DNA from: Euryarchaeota archaeon UBA130
GTDB taxonomy: Archaea > Thermoplasmatota > Poseidoniia > Poseidoniales > Thalassarchaeaceae
NCBI GenBank assembly: GCA_002505775.1
Contig: DAVY01000009.1
Span: 100,389 to 164,388, forward strand
DNA length: 64,000 nucleotides
Direction of reading: 5' to 3'
The stretch's first letter is position 1. Every line of letters begins with the position of its first letter. The translations under genes and the position numbers were made by a program. Positions 9,219 to 16,992 of this stretch are shown piece after piece. The notes beneath the pieces were generated by a model. It was given only the letters and a program-made list of their open reading frames with translations, made no database searches and was not told where the DNA came from.

Positions 9219-9787
9219 GCTTCCCGCCCATATGCGGCGAGTGCCGACTGAAACAGCCTCTGCCGAGGAACATCATGCTCTAGGAAGCATGTGAATGGGG
9301 CAACGTCCTTCAGAAGCTCGATTGCAGAAACATAAGCGCCGTAAATGAATGGATCGGCCTGCTCTATCGACGGTATCATTATTCCCAGCTTTTCCAATCC
9401 CTTTCGGGTATCCTCATCCCATATTGAGTATGTATGATGAGTGAAGTGTAGGTAAGCTGACAATCGGTATATGTCGGATTTTGCATTATCAGTCAGACTT
9501 TCAATCAGTAGTGTGTCAGGATATCTGATGGCGTAAAGAGAGAGCATAACCTCTCTTTGGGTCTCTTCCCTCCACATCCTCTTTGGAAGCCCCATCCATT
9601 CATCGATTTGATCAAGCATCTCAGCGGTGTAAGGCCTCTTGACAGTGTAGAGGAGATTCTCGTAGGTTTCTGAATCCTGATTTTCAGAGTGGTGGTGTTC
9701 ATGGAAGTAATCAGTAAGGTGCTCAAAAAAGTGAGCACATTTGTCCTTGTCGAAAACTGATAATGAATGAAACTGCAAAGATATCAC
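9215..9787 (-). CDS. Uncharacterised protein in the BoxB-like oxygenase operon
   Basis: 190-aa soluble protein that I do not recognise. It is predicted to be mostly helical, with a His/Glu-rich patch near residues 20-36 (HFFEH, HEHHHSE) and a second His pair (HFTHHTY) near residue 114, which could bind metal. There is no signal peptide or membrane segment. It starts at the base next to the stop of the BoxB-like gene and overlaps the HAD gene by 4 bp, so translation of the three is very likely coupled. An accessory or second subunit of the oxygenase (analogous in position to PaaC) is a hypothesis only. Confidence 0.7.
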   Translation of the reverse strand: MISLQFHSLSVFDKDKCAHFFEHLTDYFHEHHHSENQDSETYENLLYTVKRPYTAEMLDQIDEWMGLPKRMWREETQREVMLSLYAIRYPDTLLIESLTDNAKSDIYRLSAYLHFTHHTYSIWDEDTRKGLEKLGIMIPSIEQADPFIYGAYVSAIELLKDVAPFTCFLEHDVPRQRLFQSALAAYGREA

Positions 9788-10927
9788 CTATCCTTTCCAC
9801 TCACGGTATTGAATCCACTCTTGCTTCATGTATTCGTTCACTAACCTATCCTCGTCTTCATCGGTCGGTAAAACACTGGAAAGATACTCCTCGTACTCAT
9901 CATCTGTTCCTTCGAATAAATCCCCATGAACAGTGTAATTCGTGCCTGCATACTTACCTATGCCCCTCTTGAATCTGTCAGAGGGTATGTAGAGCTCAGG
10001 CTCGCCCTCTTTTCTGGACTTGCTTATCCTCACCATTTCCTTTCTTAGCTCTTCGAAGTATAGCTCTCTGCTGGCCTCATTAAGGTGCTCTCTATCTGCA
10101 TCAACATCCGATTCTCTCTCGTCGTATCTCCCCTTGATTCCGTAAACATATGCCCATTGAGCACTAGTTGAATCGTCAGTGCCAAAGAGATCTAAACCAG
10201 TGCTTACCCACTTGTTGATGTATTTTTGCAGAAGTGCTATGGGAATCACTCCCTGTTTGACAATCCTCCTGAGCCCATTAGCTCCGGTCCCCAGGTGAAA
10301 TGACTCTTCCTTCAGCATCGGTCCCATACTAGCGGCCAATGGTTTGAATGAAGAGGTACTAAGCATCTTAAGCTGATACTTCCCATCTCTATCAATGAAG
10401 TGTGTAAAGCAGAAGAAATCCAGCCAGTGGTCGATGGGCTCATTGAAAGACCCAAGAATTCTAGTCCCCTCTTGCGCATTTCTCTCCAGCAACTTCGATG
10501 CCTCTCTAACGCCTTGCTCACCGAAGAAAGTACACAGAAGATACGCCATCTGCCAGCCATGACGCTGTTCTTCACACATGATCCTGAGAGCAGATTTTCT
10601 GTCATATTCCGTGGGGGCAGAAGCCAGTAGGTGGTTCTGTTGCTCCACACTAGCGAACTCAGTATCGCCCTGCACGCTTACCATGTTAATTATCGCATCC
10701 ATGATGTTCTGTTGTGGAATTTGCATTCTTCGATTCCACTTTGGCATCCCTTGGAAGTCTCCAAACTCAATCTCATTTCCTGCCGTATCCCAGTCAAACT
10801 TGATGTCGAACCTGTAATCTCCTAGCCATGACGGATCGAAACCTATTCTGGTCTGCCATTCACTGAAGTCGTTAATCCAAGATTCGAAGTTCTGACTGTA
10901 ACTCTCTACTATCTCAGTATCTGCCAT
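9788..10927 (-). CDS. BoxB/PaaA-like diiron acyl-CoA epoxidase
   Basis: 379-aa ferritin-like diiron protein. Segments such as VSVQGDTEFASVEQQNH, a second helix with EEQRHGWQM, ILGSFNE, FIDRDGKYQL and a later helix with EESFHLG match the pattern of BoxB, the catalytic subunit of benzoyl-CoA 2,3-epoxidase, and more distantly PaaA. Candidate iron ligands visible are Glu90, Glu120, His123, Asp179 or Asp181, Glu208 and His211, so the site looks intact. BoxB inserts one O2 atom into an aromatic acyl-CoA and needs a flavin/iron-sulfur reductase (BoxA), not found next to it. Neighbours are a crotonase, an FAD oxidoreductase and a 3-hydroxyacyl-CoA dehydrogenase. The true substrate may be another aromatic or unsaturated acyl-CoA. 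Confidence 0.8.
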   Translation of the reverse strand: MADTEIVESYSQNFESWINDFSEWQTRIGFDPSWLGDYRFDIKFDWDTAGNEIEFGDFQGMPKWNRRMQIPQQNIMDAIINMVSVQGDTEFASVEQQNHLLASAPTEYDRKSALRIMCEEQRHGWQMAYLLCTFFGEQGVREASKLLERNAQEGTRILGSFNEPIDHWLDFFCFTHFIDRDGKYQLKMLSTSSFKPLAASMGPMLKEESFHLGTGANGLRRIVKQGVIPIALLQKYINKWVSTGLDLFGTDDSTSAQWAYVYGIKGRYDERESDVDADREHLNEASRELYFEELRKEMVRISKSRKEGEPELYIPSDRFKRGIGKYAGTNYTVHGDLFEGTDDEYEEYLSSVLPTDEDEDRLVNEYMKQEWIQYREWKG

Positions 10928-10987
10928 GCCCTGCGCTGGAATAACAGGTATATCAAACGACGTATCAGAAAATCCGCCAAAACGAAA

Positions 10988-11881
10988 CTAGTTTCCTTCG
11001 AATCTGGGAGTTTTCGTCTCCACATACGCCTTAATCCCCTCTTTGGCATCTTTAGACTGGAACAGATCTGATTGCAGTTCCCTTTCTAGGGCGAGATGAT
11101 ATTCAAGGGGGATTTCTAGCCCACTTTGTACGCTCCTCTTGATATTGCCTATGGCCTTAGCAGCCGCGAATGGCAGTGTAAATCGACCGGAATAATCCAA
11201 AACATCCTGACGGAACTCTTCCAAACTCATAGAGTCATATATATCGTGCACAAGATCCATCTCGCGTGACTCCTCAAATGAGAACTTCCTGCCAGTCACC
11301 ATTATTTCCATTGCCTTAGCTTTCCCCACGAGCCTGGACAAGCGCGCAGTTCCACCTGTTCCGGCAAGAACACCGAGTGCTACTTCTGGGAGGCCTACCT
11401 GGAAATTACCCTTTCTGGCCACTCTAATGTCAGCCGCCATAGCGATTTCCAGTCCGCCTCCTACTGTGTGCCCGTTCAATGCCGCGATTACTAGTTTGGG
11501 AGTCTGTTCCAAGCGTGACAGGGTTTCGTTGGCATGCAGGCAGAAGAAGTACTTGTATCTTGGAGAAAGCTTATTCAGATACTTGATGCTAGCGCCTGCA
11601 GAGAAAAACTTCTCTCCATGACCAGTGATTAGGATCACTGAAACGCTGTCATCAAACCTTGCACTCAATATCGCATCATCAATATCGTGCCACATCTCTC
11701 GGGTATACGTATTCACTGATGTTTTTCCCTCGGTCAAGGGCTCACCTGCTGAGTCTGAGCACAGCTCTATGATTGCTATTCCGTTCTCGGTTACTCCGTA
11801 GTTGACTAGATTGTTCTTCATTGGCTTTAGCTCGGGCCATGACGTCATGCCCAACCCACCGGGGATGGCCATATCAATCAA
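10988..11881 (-). CDS. Enoyl-CoA hydratase (crotonase family)
   Basis: Crotonase of up to 297 aa. The oxyanion hole is FSAGASIKYL, and both catalytic glutamates are kept, in GGGLEIAMAAD and GLPEVALGV followed by AGTGGTARL, so hydratase activity is expected. Internal ATG codons at residues 4, 12 and 21 leave the exact start open; the family domain begins after residue 21. It lies 60 bp upstream of the BoxB-like gene on the same strand, and is likely part of the same pathway, at the position a PaaF/BoxC-type ring-opening or hydrating crotonase would occupy. BoxC itself is about twice as long. Confidence 0.88.
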   Translation of the reverse strand: MIDMAIPGGLGMTSWPELKPMKNNLVNYGVTENGIAIIELCSDSAGEPLTEGKTSVNTYTREMWHDIDDAILSARFDDSVSVILITGHGEKFFSAGASIKYLNKLSPRYKYFFCLHANETLSRLEQTPKLVIAALNGHTVGGGLEIAMAADIRVARKGNFQVGLPEVALGVLAGTGGTARLSRLVGKAKAMEIMVTGRKFSFEESREMDLVHDIYDSMSLEEFRQDVLDYSGRFTLPFAAAKAIGNIKRSVQSGLEIPLEYHLALERELQSDLFQSKDAKEGIKAYVETKTPRFEGN

Positions 11882-11899
11882 ACGGACGAGGCCACAGTA

Positions 11900-13126
11900 T
11901 CAAACATCGCTGTCTGGGAACGATACTGAGCCACCAGATTTCTTGACAACCTTCCACTGCTCAGAAATTTCTACAGCTCTATCACTTTCTTCCCAAGAGT
12001 CCCTGCGAAGAGATTTTCTGAATGGCATTCTAGTGACCATCCTTCCATCGGCTAACTTTTTCCTCCTGAGCATTGCGAGTTTCGTTACAGGCCAAAGCAT
12101 CTTTCTGAATATCCCAGGAGTGTATACCCATCGCATGAATTCGAGCCCATCCCCCTTCTTCCGCTGGTCTCTCATCCAATAACGGGCGACCATTTTGAAT
12201 CCATTGTCCCCTATTCGATTCATCAAGAATCTGTTGGTGGCGCTTATCTTGATTAGTGGCACTAGGTTTTTTCTGACCTCAGACTCATAATCGCCCTCAC
12301 CTAGAATTGACTTAGCTGCCAGAACACCGCTGGTAATTGCATACCTCATCCCGAAACCCCACATGAAGTCTTGAAGCCCCCCTGCCTCGCCAACGTAGTA
12401 TCTGCCGTCATGGAAATATTTGTCAGGTAGAGAAAAATCACCCTTCCCGCCGACCCTTTTTATGGGCCTACGATTTAACTCATAGTGACTCTCATACCAA
12501 GCAATTGTCTCATTTAGATATCTCCCACTCTTCTTCTGTTTTCTCCACAGGCAAGTGCAAATCAAGCCAATCCCATCGATAACGATCAAATATGAATAAG
12601 CACCCGGGGCAAGCTTGTCATTTAGTTGGAATGAAACATGGTTAGGATGGTCAGTGTGAAAGATCTCTCCAAATGCCACAGCGCTGGAATCCTTCGGACC
12701 AGCGGCTATAATCTGGCATTCTTCCGGGTCCCTCTTTGATCCATAGTGAATAGTAGCTCCAGCCTCAATTGCCATTCTCTTGAATCCCTGGTCGATACAA
12801 TGCTCATCCGTTCCCCTTTCCACTACTCTGAAGGCTACTCCATCCGTGATGGGTTGGGTAATCTCATCATCTGGATGGATCAAGTCGACCACGCTGAACG
12901 CGTCAGATTTGAATGAGTCAGGATCTAGGCCCCACTCTCTCATCTCATCGAAGAAATCTTTACTGCCAGTCCAATTTTCCAATCCTTGGAAATCGCCATC
13001 AAACCTTGCACCGCTATCGCTCCTAATTTCATGGACATGCACATCATAGCCATTTTTTGATAGAATAATTGCGGCCGATAGGCCTGACAGGCCAGCCCCG
13101 AGAATGTGTACCGGCTCACTTTTCAC
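11900..13126 (-). CDS. FAD-dependent oxidoreductase, geranylgeranyl-reductase-like
   Basis: 408-aa flavoprotein with an N-terminal dinucleotide-binding motif (ILGAGLSGLSAAI, residues 8-20) and the second FAD motif in the region GEAGGLQDFMWGFGMRYAI, as in the geranylgeranyl reductase / p-hydroxybenzoate-hydroxylase-like family. Archaeal members saturate isoprenoid lipids, but others hydroxylate or reduce small substrates. It is the first gene of the minus-strand run leading to the BoxB-like gene, so it may act on the same substrate or deliver electrons; this is inference. The C-terminal 60 residues are basic. Confidence 0.78.
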   Translation of the reverse strand: MKSEPVHILGAGLSGLSAAIILSKNGYDVHVHEIRSDSGARFDGDFQGLENWTGSKDFFDEMREWGLDPDSFKSDAFSVVDLIHPDDEITQPITDGVAFRVVERGTDEHCIDQGFKRMAIEAGATIHYGSKRDPEECQIIAAGPKDSSAVAFGEIFHTDHPNHVSFQLNDKLAPGAYSYLIVIDGIGLICTCLWRKQKKSGRYLNETIAWYESHYELNRRPIKRVGGKGDFSLPDKYFHDGRYYVGEAGGLQDFMWGFGMRYAITSGVLAAKSILGEGDYESEVRKNLVPLIKISATNRFLMNRIGDNGFKMVARYWMRDQRKKGDGLEFMRWVYTPGIFRKMLWPVTKLAMLRRKKLADGRMVTRMPFRKSLRRDSWEESDRAVEISEQWKVVKKSGGSVSFPDSDV

Positions 13127-13205
13127 GAATATCCGACTGAAGTCATACGCTTCAACAGTTGGGTTCCATCCGGCGAATTCAAGTCTTATATGGTAATGCG
13201 GGTAT

Positions 13206-13625
13206 GTGTCAGTCCATGTTTCGGTGGAGCCGGAGATTCTTGACCCTGATTACCTGAAATCCAAATTAGACGTTGACGGGTGTGGAAGTATAGTGTCATT
13301 TGTTGGGATAACTAGGGGATTAGAGGAAGGCTTAGAGGTCAAAAGACTGGAATTTGACTCTTGGGAGGAGAAGCTACCTGTGGTTCTCGAAAGTATCGCA
13401 ATGGAGGCTCTAGACGAATTTGGGATATGTTCGGTGGTAATTGCCCACCGAACCGGGACAGTCCTGCCAACAGAACCAATAGTGTGTATCCATGTTTCAT
13501 CACCGCATAGATCCGAGGGATTCAGAGCATGTTCTAGAATAATTGATGAGCTGAAAATTCAAGCCCCCTTATGGAAGAAAGAAGTTAGATCCGATGGAGA
13601 ATTTTGGAAGGATGGGCTAGGGTGA
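13206..13625 (+). CDS. moaE: Molybdopterin synthase catalytic subunit MoaE
   Basis: Transfers sulfur from MoaD thiocarboxylate to cyclic pyranopterin monophosphate to make molybdopterin. 139 aa with the family signature: GSIVSFVGITRG near the N-terminus, AHRTGTVLPTEPIV, VSSPHRSEGFRACSRIIDELK, and the active-site lysines in PLWKKEV and EFWKDG. The start is GTG at 13206. It is followed at 67 bp by moaC on the same strand, so a cofactor operon is likely. No MoaD lies in the window. Confidence 0.95.
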   Translation: MSVHVSVEPEILDPDYLKSKLDVDGCGSIVSFVGITRGLEEGLEVKRLEFDSWEEKLPVVLESIAMEALDEFGICSVVIAHRTGTVLPTEPIVCIHVSSPHRSEGFRACSRIIDELKIQAPLWKKEVRSDGEFWKDGLG

Positions 13626-13691
13626 AAACAGCTATTCTCAACCATTATCCACGTTACACACCAACTAATAGTAGGCCCTGCTTCGCGGACT

Positions 13692-14156
13692 ATGATGAAT
13701 GGCCCAACCGAAGGTATCACTGATATCAGCTTCAAAGAAGATGTATTTAGAGAAGCAACTGCAACCGGCTTTCTTAGACTATCTCAAAAGAGTCTACGAG
13801 TTGTCTCAGACGGGAGATCAGTGAAGGGAGATGTTAGGGAGGCTTCAAACATAGCAGCTATTCTAGCAGTTAAAGAAACACCTAGAACTATTCCCCATTG
13901 CCATCCCATCCCAATAGAGGCTTGCTCAGTGCGATGGGACATTGAAGAATCTGGACTAAGATGCACTGTAACAGTTAGGACCCACTGGTCGACAGGGGTC
14001 GAAATGGAAGCCCTCTGTGGGGTGAGCGCCGCTCTCCTCTGTGCCTTTGATATGTTAAAATCAATAGAGAAAGATAACGAGGGACAGTATCACGATACGT
14101 CTATCGAAGGAATAAGGGTCATCGAGAAAAAGAAAGGCAACCGCACAGTTGAATGA
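13692..14156 (+). CDS. moaC: Cyclic pyranopterin monophosphate synthase MoaC
   Basis: Completes formation of cyclic pyranopterin monophosphate in Mo/W cofactor synthesis. 154 aa with TDIS near the N-terminus, the KGDV segment, ASNIAAILAVKETPRTIPHCHPIPI with the substrate-binding His residues, and VEMEALCGVSAALL. All are family hallmarks. It is downstream of moaE. The GlpX gene begins about 20 bp after its stop, so cotranscription is possible although the function differs. Confidence 0.95.
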   Translation: MMNGPTEGITDISFKEDVFREATATGFLRLSQKSLRVVSDGRSVKGDVREASNIAAILAVKETPRTIPHCHPIPIEACSVRWDIEESGLRCTVTVRTHWSTGVEMEALCGVSAALLCAFDMLKSIEKDNEGQYHDTSIEGIRVIEKKKGNRTVE

Positions 14157-14178
14157 CTACCTTCTCCTCGGGATTAGC

Positions 14179-15132
14179 ATGGTGACAGCAGACTTCGTCG
14201 ATTTTTTCTTGGAGGCCACAGAAGCCGCGGCTGTGGCCGCATCCCCCTGGAGGGGGAAAGGAGATGGCAAAGCGGCTGATGGAGCAGCAGTTGAAGCCAT
14301 GAGAGCGGTTTTCGACAAAGTCCCATTTGATGGCAGAGTTGCTATAGGAGAAGGAGAGAGAGACAATGCTCCAATGTTATGGATTGGGGAGCCACTAGGT
14401 TCCATGCAAGGTCATCCAAATGCATCAAGAATAGATATCGCAGTAGATCCGTTGGAGTGCACAAATCATGTCGCAAAGGACCTCCCTAATGCCATGGCGG
14501 TTCTGGCAGCGGCTCCTCGCGGTTCCCTATTACATGCCCCCGATTGCTACATGAACAAAATTGCGGGCTCAAGTGATCTAGTTGGCCAGATTAACCTGGA
14601 TGAGGAAACCTCGTACAACCTCGAATCAGCCTGCATGGCTCTAGGGAAAAATCCTTCAGAACTCAACGTAGTGGTGATGGAAAGGCCTAGGCACAAAACA
14701 CTAATCCGAGAGATTAGCCAATTCGGGGCAAACGTGATCCTGATAGGTGACGGCGATGTTTCCGCCGCACTCAATGCTGCAGACCCAGAGTCCGAAATTG
14801 ATATGCTGATGGGAATCGGTGCAGCTCCCGAGGGAGTTATTACGGCTACTGCATTGAGGGGATTGGGAGGGGCTTTTCAAGGAAGACTCGTATTCAAAAA
14901 TGAAGGCCATAGAGAAAGAGCCGAAAGAATGATCGATGATGACATTGAGAAGCTCTGGGAAAGAGACGAACTTTGTTCATCAGATGACTCCGTATTCATT
15001 GGATCAGGTGTGTGCGAAGGAAGGACAAAGGGAGTTAAAATCAATGGTGATGGAACCGCTTCAGTTCATTCAGAAATAATAGATGTCGCCTCAGGTGAGC
15101 ACAAATTTGTTTCGCGCACGAGAGAATTTTAG
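14179..15132 (+). CDS. glpX: Fructose-1,6-bisphosphatase class II (GlpX type)
   Basis: Hydrolyses fructose-1,6-bisphosphate in gluconeogenesis. About 317 aa. Lithium-sensitive phosphatase-family motifs are present: VAIGEGERDNAPMLWIGE with metal-binding acidic residues, IDIAVDPLECTNH (the DPLEGT-type metal site) and the MGIGAAPEGVITATAL region. The start was chosen as ATG 14179, because the family sequence begins at DFVDFFLEATEAAA; an in-frame TTG at 14149 would overlap moaC. It is directly followed by class I aldolase. Most archaea use the bifunctional FBP aldolase/phosphatase; this bacterial-style pair replaces it here. Confidence 0.94.
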   Translation: MVTADFVDFFLEATEAAAVAASPWRGKGDGKAADGAAVEAMRAVFDKVPFDGRVAIGEGERDNAPMLWIGEPLGSMQGHPNASRIDIAVDPLECTNHVAKDLPNAMAVLAAAPRGSLLHAPDCYMNKIAGSSDLVGQINLDEETSYNLESACMALGKNPSELNVVVMERPRHKTLIREISQFGANVILIGDGDVSAALNAADPESEIDMLMGIGAAPEGVITATALRGLGGAFQGRLVFKNEGHRERAERMIDDDIEKLWERDELCSSDDSVFIGSGVCEGRTKGVKINGDGTASVHSEIIDVASGEHKFVSRTREF

Positions 15133-15194
15133 GATTCTAAGCCGAACCATGCAACGATGGATTCATTTCATACCGCTCCCTCGTAATATCGGTA

Positions 15195-16211
15195 ATGGTC
15201 ATGGATGTGGAACTTTTAGAGAGGACAGCAGCAGAATTAGTAGCTTCGGGAAAGGGGGTCCTTGCTGCGGATGAGAGCAATGGAACTATGTCCAATAGAC
15301 TGGCAGCCGTGGGCGTCGAACCATCTGCAGAAACTCGTCGTTCATACCGGTCAAACATATTTGCAACTCCCGGATATGAATCTGCAATTAGTGGGGTTAT
15401 ATTGTTCGACGAGACTATTCGCCAGAATATGGACGATGGGACCCCGATCCCCCAATACCTAGCTAGTAGGGGAATTTATCCTGGAATCAAAGTTGACACA
15501 GGCGCAAAGGAATTGGCAAACCATCCCGGTGAGAAAATAACTGAAGGACTAGACGGCCTAAGGGAGCGGTGTGCAGAATATTTCCAGATGGGCGCGCGCT
15601 TCGCAAAGTGGCGTGCCGTGATTCGTATAGGGAAAGGAATGCCATCACTGGCATGCCTGTCCACAAATTCCCATGCACTTGCAAGGTATGCTTCGATATG
15701 TCAAGAACAGGGGTTAGTGCCTATAATCGAACCGGAAGTTTTGATGGATGGCGACCATGACGCCCAGAGTTGCTATGATGTGACAGCGTCTGTATTGAAG
15801 ATGACTTGGGATGAATGCAAGAAGCAGGGAGTTCACCTCAAAGGTGTCCTCCTCAAACCAAATATGATTCTTCCAGGAAATTCATGTTCCGATCGAGGAA
15901 GCAGGAAAAAGGTCGCTAAGATGACAGTTGACTGTTTGACTGAAAATGTCCCCAGCGAGGTTCCCGGAATTGTGTTCTTATCAGGGGGGCAATCAGATGA
16001 AGATGCCACAGCGCATCTCAATCTAATGAATGCTATGGATATAGACCATCCATGGGAGCTATCTTATTCCTATGGGAGGGCACTTTTAGCCCACGCATTG
16101 CAGACATGGGCCCGAGGATCTAGTGAGGGTAGCCAAGATGCATTCAGACACAGAGCGGAGATGAACAGTCTGGCGAGAACAGGGGACTGGAGAGAGGAAT
16201 TAGAAAGCTAG
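15195..16211 (+). CDS. Fructose-bisphosphate aldolase class I
   Basis: Schiff-base aldolase of 338 aa. Visible features of the eukaryotic/bacterial class I family are KGVLAADESNGTMSNR at the N-terminus, ARFAKWRAVIRIG with the conserved lysine segment, PIIEPEVLMDGDHD, the Schiff-base Lys in GVLLKPNMILPG, and FLSGGQSDEDATAHLN. It is unlike the DeoC-like archaeal class IA aldolase. Start ATG 15195, with ATG 15201 also possible. It lies 62 bp after glpX, consistent with joint control of the fructose-1,6-bisphosphate node. Confidence 0.95.
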   Translation: MVMDVELLERTAAELVASGKGVLAADESNGTMSNRLAAVGVEPSAETRRSYRSNIFATPGYESAISGVILFDETIRQNMDDGTPIPQYLASRGIYPGIKVDTGAKELANHPGEKITEGLDGLRERCAEYFQMGARFAKWRAVIRIGKGMPSLACLSTNSHALARYASICQEQGLVPIIEPEVLMDGDHDAQSCYDVTASVLKMTWDECKKQGVHLKGVLLKPNMILPGNSCSDRGSRKKVAKMTVDCLTENVPSEVPGIVFLSGGQSDEDATAHLNLMNAMDIDHPWELSYSYGRALLAHALQTWARGSSEGSQDAFRHRAEMNSLARTGDWREELES

Positions 16212-16459
16212 TTATCTTCAAGCACGCCTGGTCTTAGTTGCCAAACGCATATCTCATATCGTCCAGAGAGAGCACCTCCTCTCTTCGTTGTTGAAACCTT
16301 CATTATGTCCTTGTCTTTTGAGAGTACGTTTCCGAGTTGTTGAGGAGTAGTCCCGTGTCTCATGGTGGTATTGACGTGCTCAAGGATTTCGGTGGTATTT
16401 GCCTCGCCTCTTGAATGTAGAAATTTCTTGATTTTTTGCCTTAGTCTTGTAGTTCTCAT
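16208..16459 (-). CDS. Small putative winged-helix protein (paralogue of the upstream gene)
   Basis: 83-aa basic protein. The pattern of an N-terminal helical region (IKKFLHSRGEANTTEILEHVN) followed by a basic turn (TTKRGGALSGRYEI) is typical of a small winged helix-turn-helix. It shares layout and motifs with the next gene upstream (16462-16731): an IRKF/IKKF start, a helix with AEI/TEI, a D-x-I-x-(K/R)-(V/I) segment, RSG/RGG and then GR(Y/E). The two look like tandem duplicates. Spacing is 2 bp, so they form an operon. Function unknown; DNA binding is inferred. Confidence 0.65.
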   Translation of the reverse strand: MRTTRLRQKIKKFLHSRGEANTTEILEHVNTTMRHGTTPQQLGNVLSKDKDIMKVSTTKRGGALSGRYEICVWQLRPGVLEDN

Positions 16460-16461
16460 AT

Positions 16462-16731
16462 TTACTCCTCCTTCATGGACAATCCCCGCTCATGATGAGC
16501 CACCCACTCGTCGGTAGCCCATTCCGACAGGGGGTATTCACGACCTGCTATGCCGCTTCTTCTCATGGTGCCTATTCTGATTATAGTCTCATCCGATTCA
16601 AGCAGTCCTGAAATATCGGTCTTGGAAGTCTGGATCTCTTTTTGCGCTTCTAGCCAGGAAACTATTTCTGCTGTATTTCTTGGCTTGCTGGCTACGAATT
16701 TCCTGATCAATTTTCGGATATTTTCCGACAT
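16462..16731 (-). CDS. Small putative winged-helix protein (paralogue of the downstream gene)
   Basis: 89-aa protein with a predicted compact helix-turn-helix (KLIRKFVASKPRNTAEIVSWL) and wing (TMRRSGIAGREYPL), paralogous to the gene at 16208-16459. It is the first gene of a two-gene minus-strand operon and is divergent from the 871-aa winged-helix protein at 16993, sharing an AT-rich 261-bp spacer that holds a perfect 7-bp inverted repeat. Autoregulation or cross-regulation through that spacer is plausible. No family name can be given with confidence. Confidence 0.65.
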   Translation of the reverse strand: MSENIRKLIRKFVASKPRNTAEIVSWLEAQKEIQTSKTDISGLLESDETIIRIGTMRRSGIAGREYPLSEWATDEWVAHHERGLSMKEE

Positions 16732-16992
16732 TATCTATCTCTCCATCTCGTGTCTGCAGGTCCCCGTCTCTTACCCGATATGCACAGGATGGCAGGCACT
16801 GATATAACCGTTCTGTAGGATTTAACTAACTTTAGTTACTTAACATCACACAAATAGCCCCAATTTTTGCTACAGAATTAAGTGTCGAAATGAAACCACG
16901 TACTTCTCCAATAGAAATGTGTAATTATATGTAACTAAATAGATTAATTTAATACAAATATCTTATGTGGATTAATTAAGTGGTGGTAATTC
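16732..16992. promoter_or_regulatory. AT-rich divergent intergenic region with palindrome
   Basis: A 261-bp spacer between the small winged-helix operon (minus) and the 871-aa gene (plus), markedly AT-rich. It contains the inverted repeat TAACTAA-CT-TTAGTTA at 16823-16838 and a related half site GTAACTAAA at 16931-16939, spaced about 108 bp. A/T-rich TATA-like runs lie between 16945 and 16962, ahead of the plus-strand gene. No ORF of credible size is seen. It is probably a regulated divergent promoter region. Confidence 0.55.
16823..16838. promoter_or_regulatory. Candidate operator palindrome
   Basis: Perfect 7-bp arms (TAACTAA / TTAGTTA) separated by CT. The site lies about 92 bp upstream of the minus-strand start at 16731 and 155 bp upstream of 16993. 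Symmetry and size fit a dimeric winged-helix regulator site. No experimental or comparative support is available. Confidence 0.45.
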
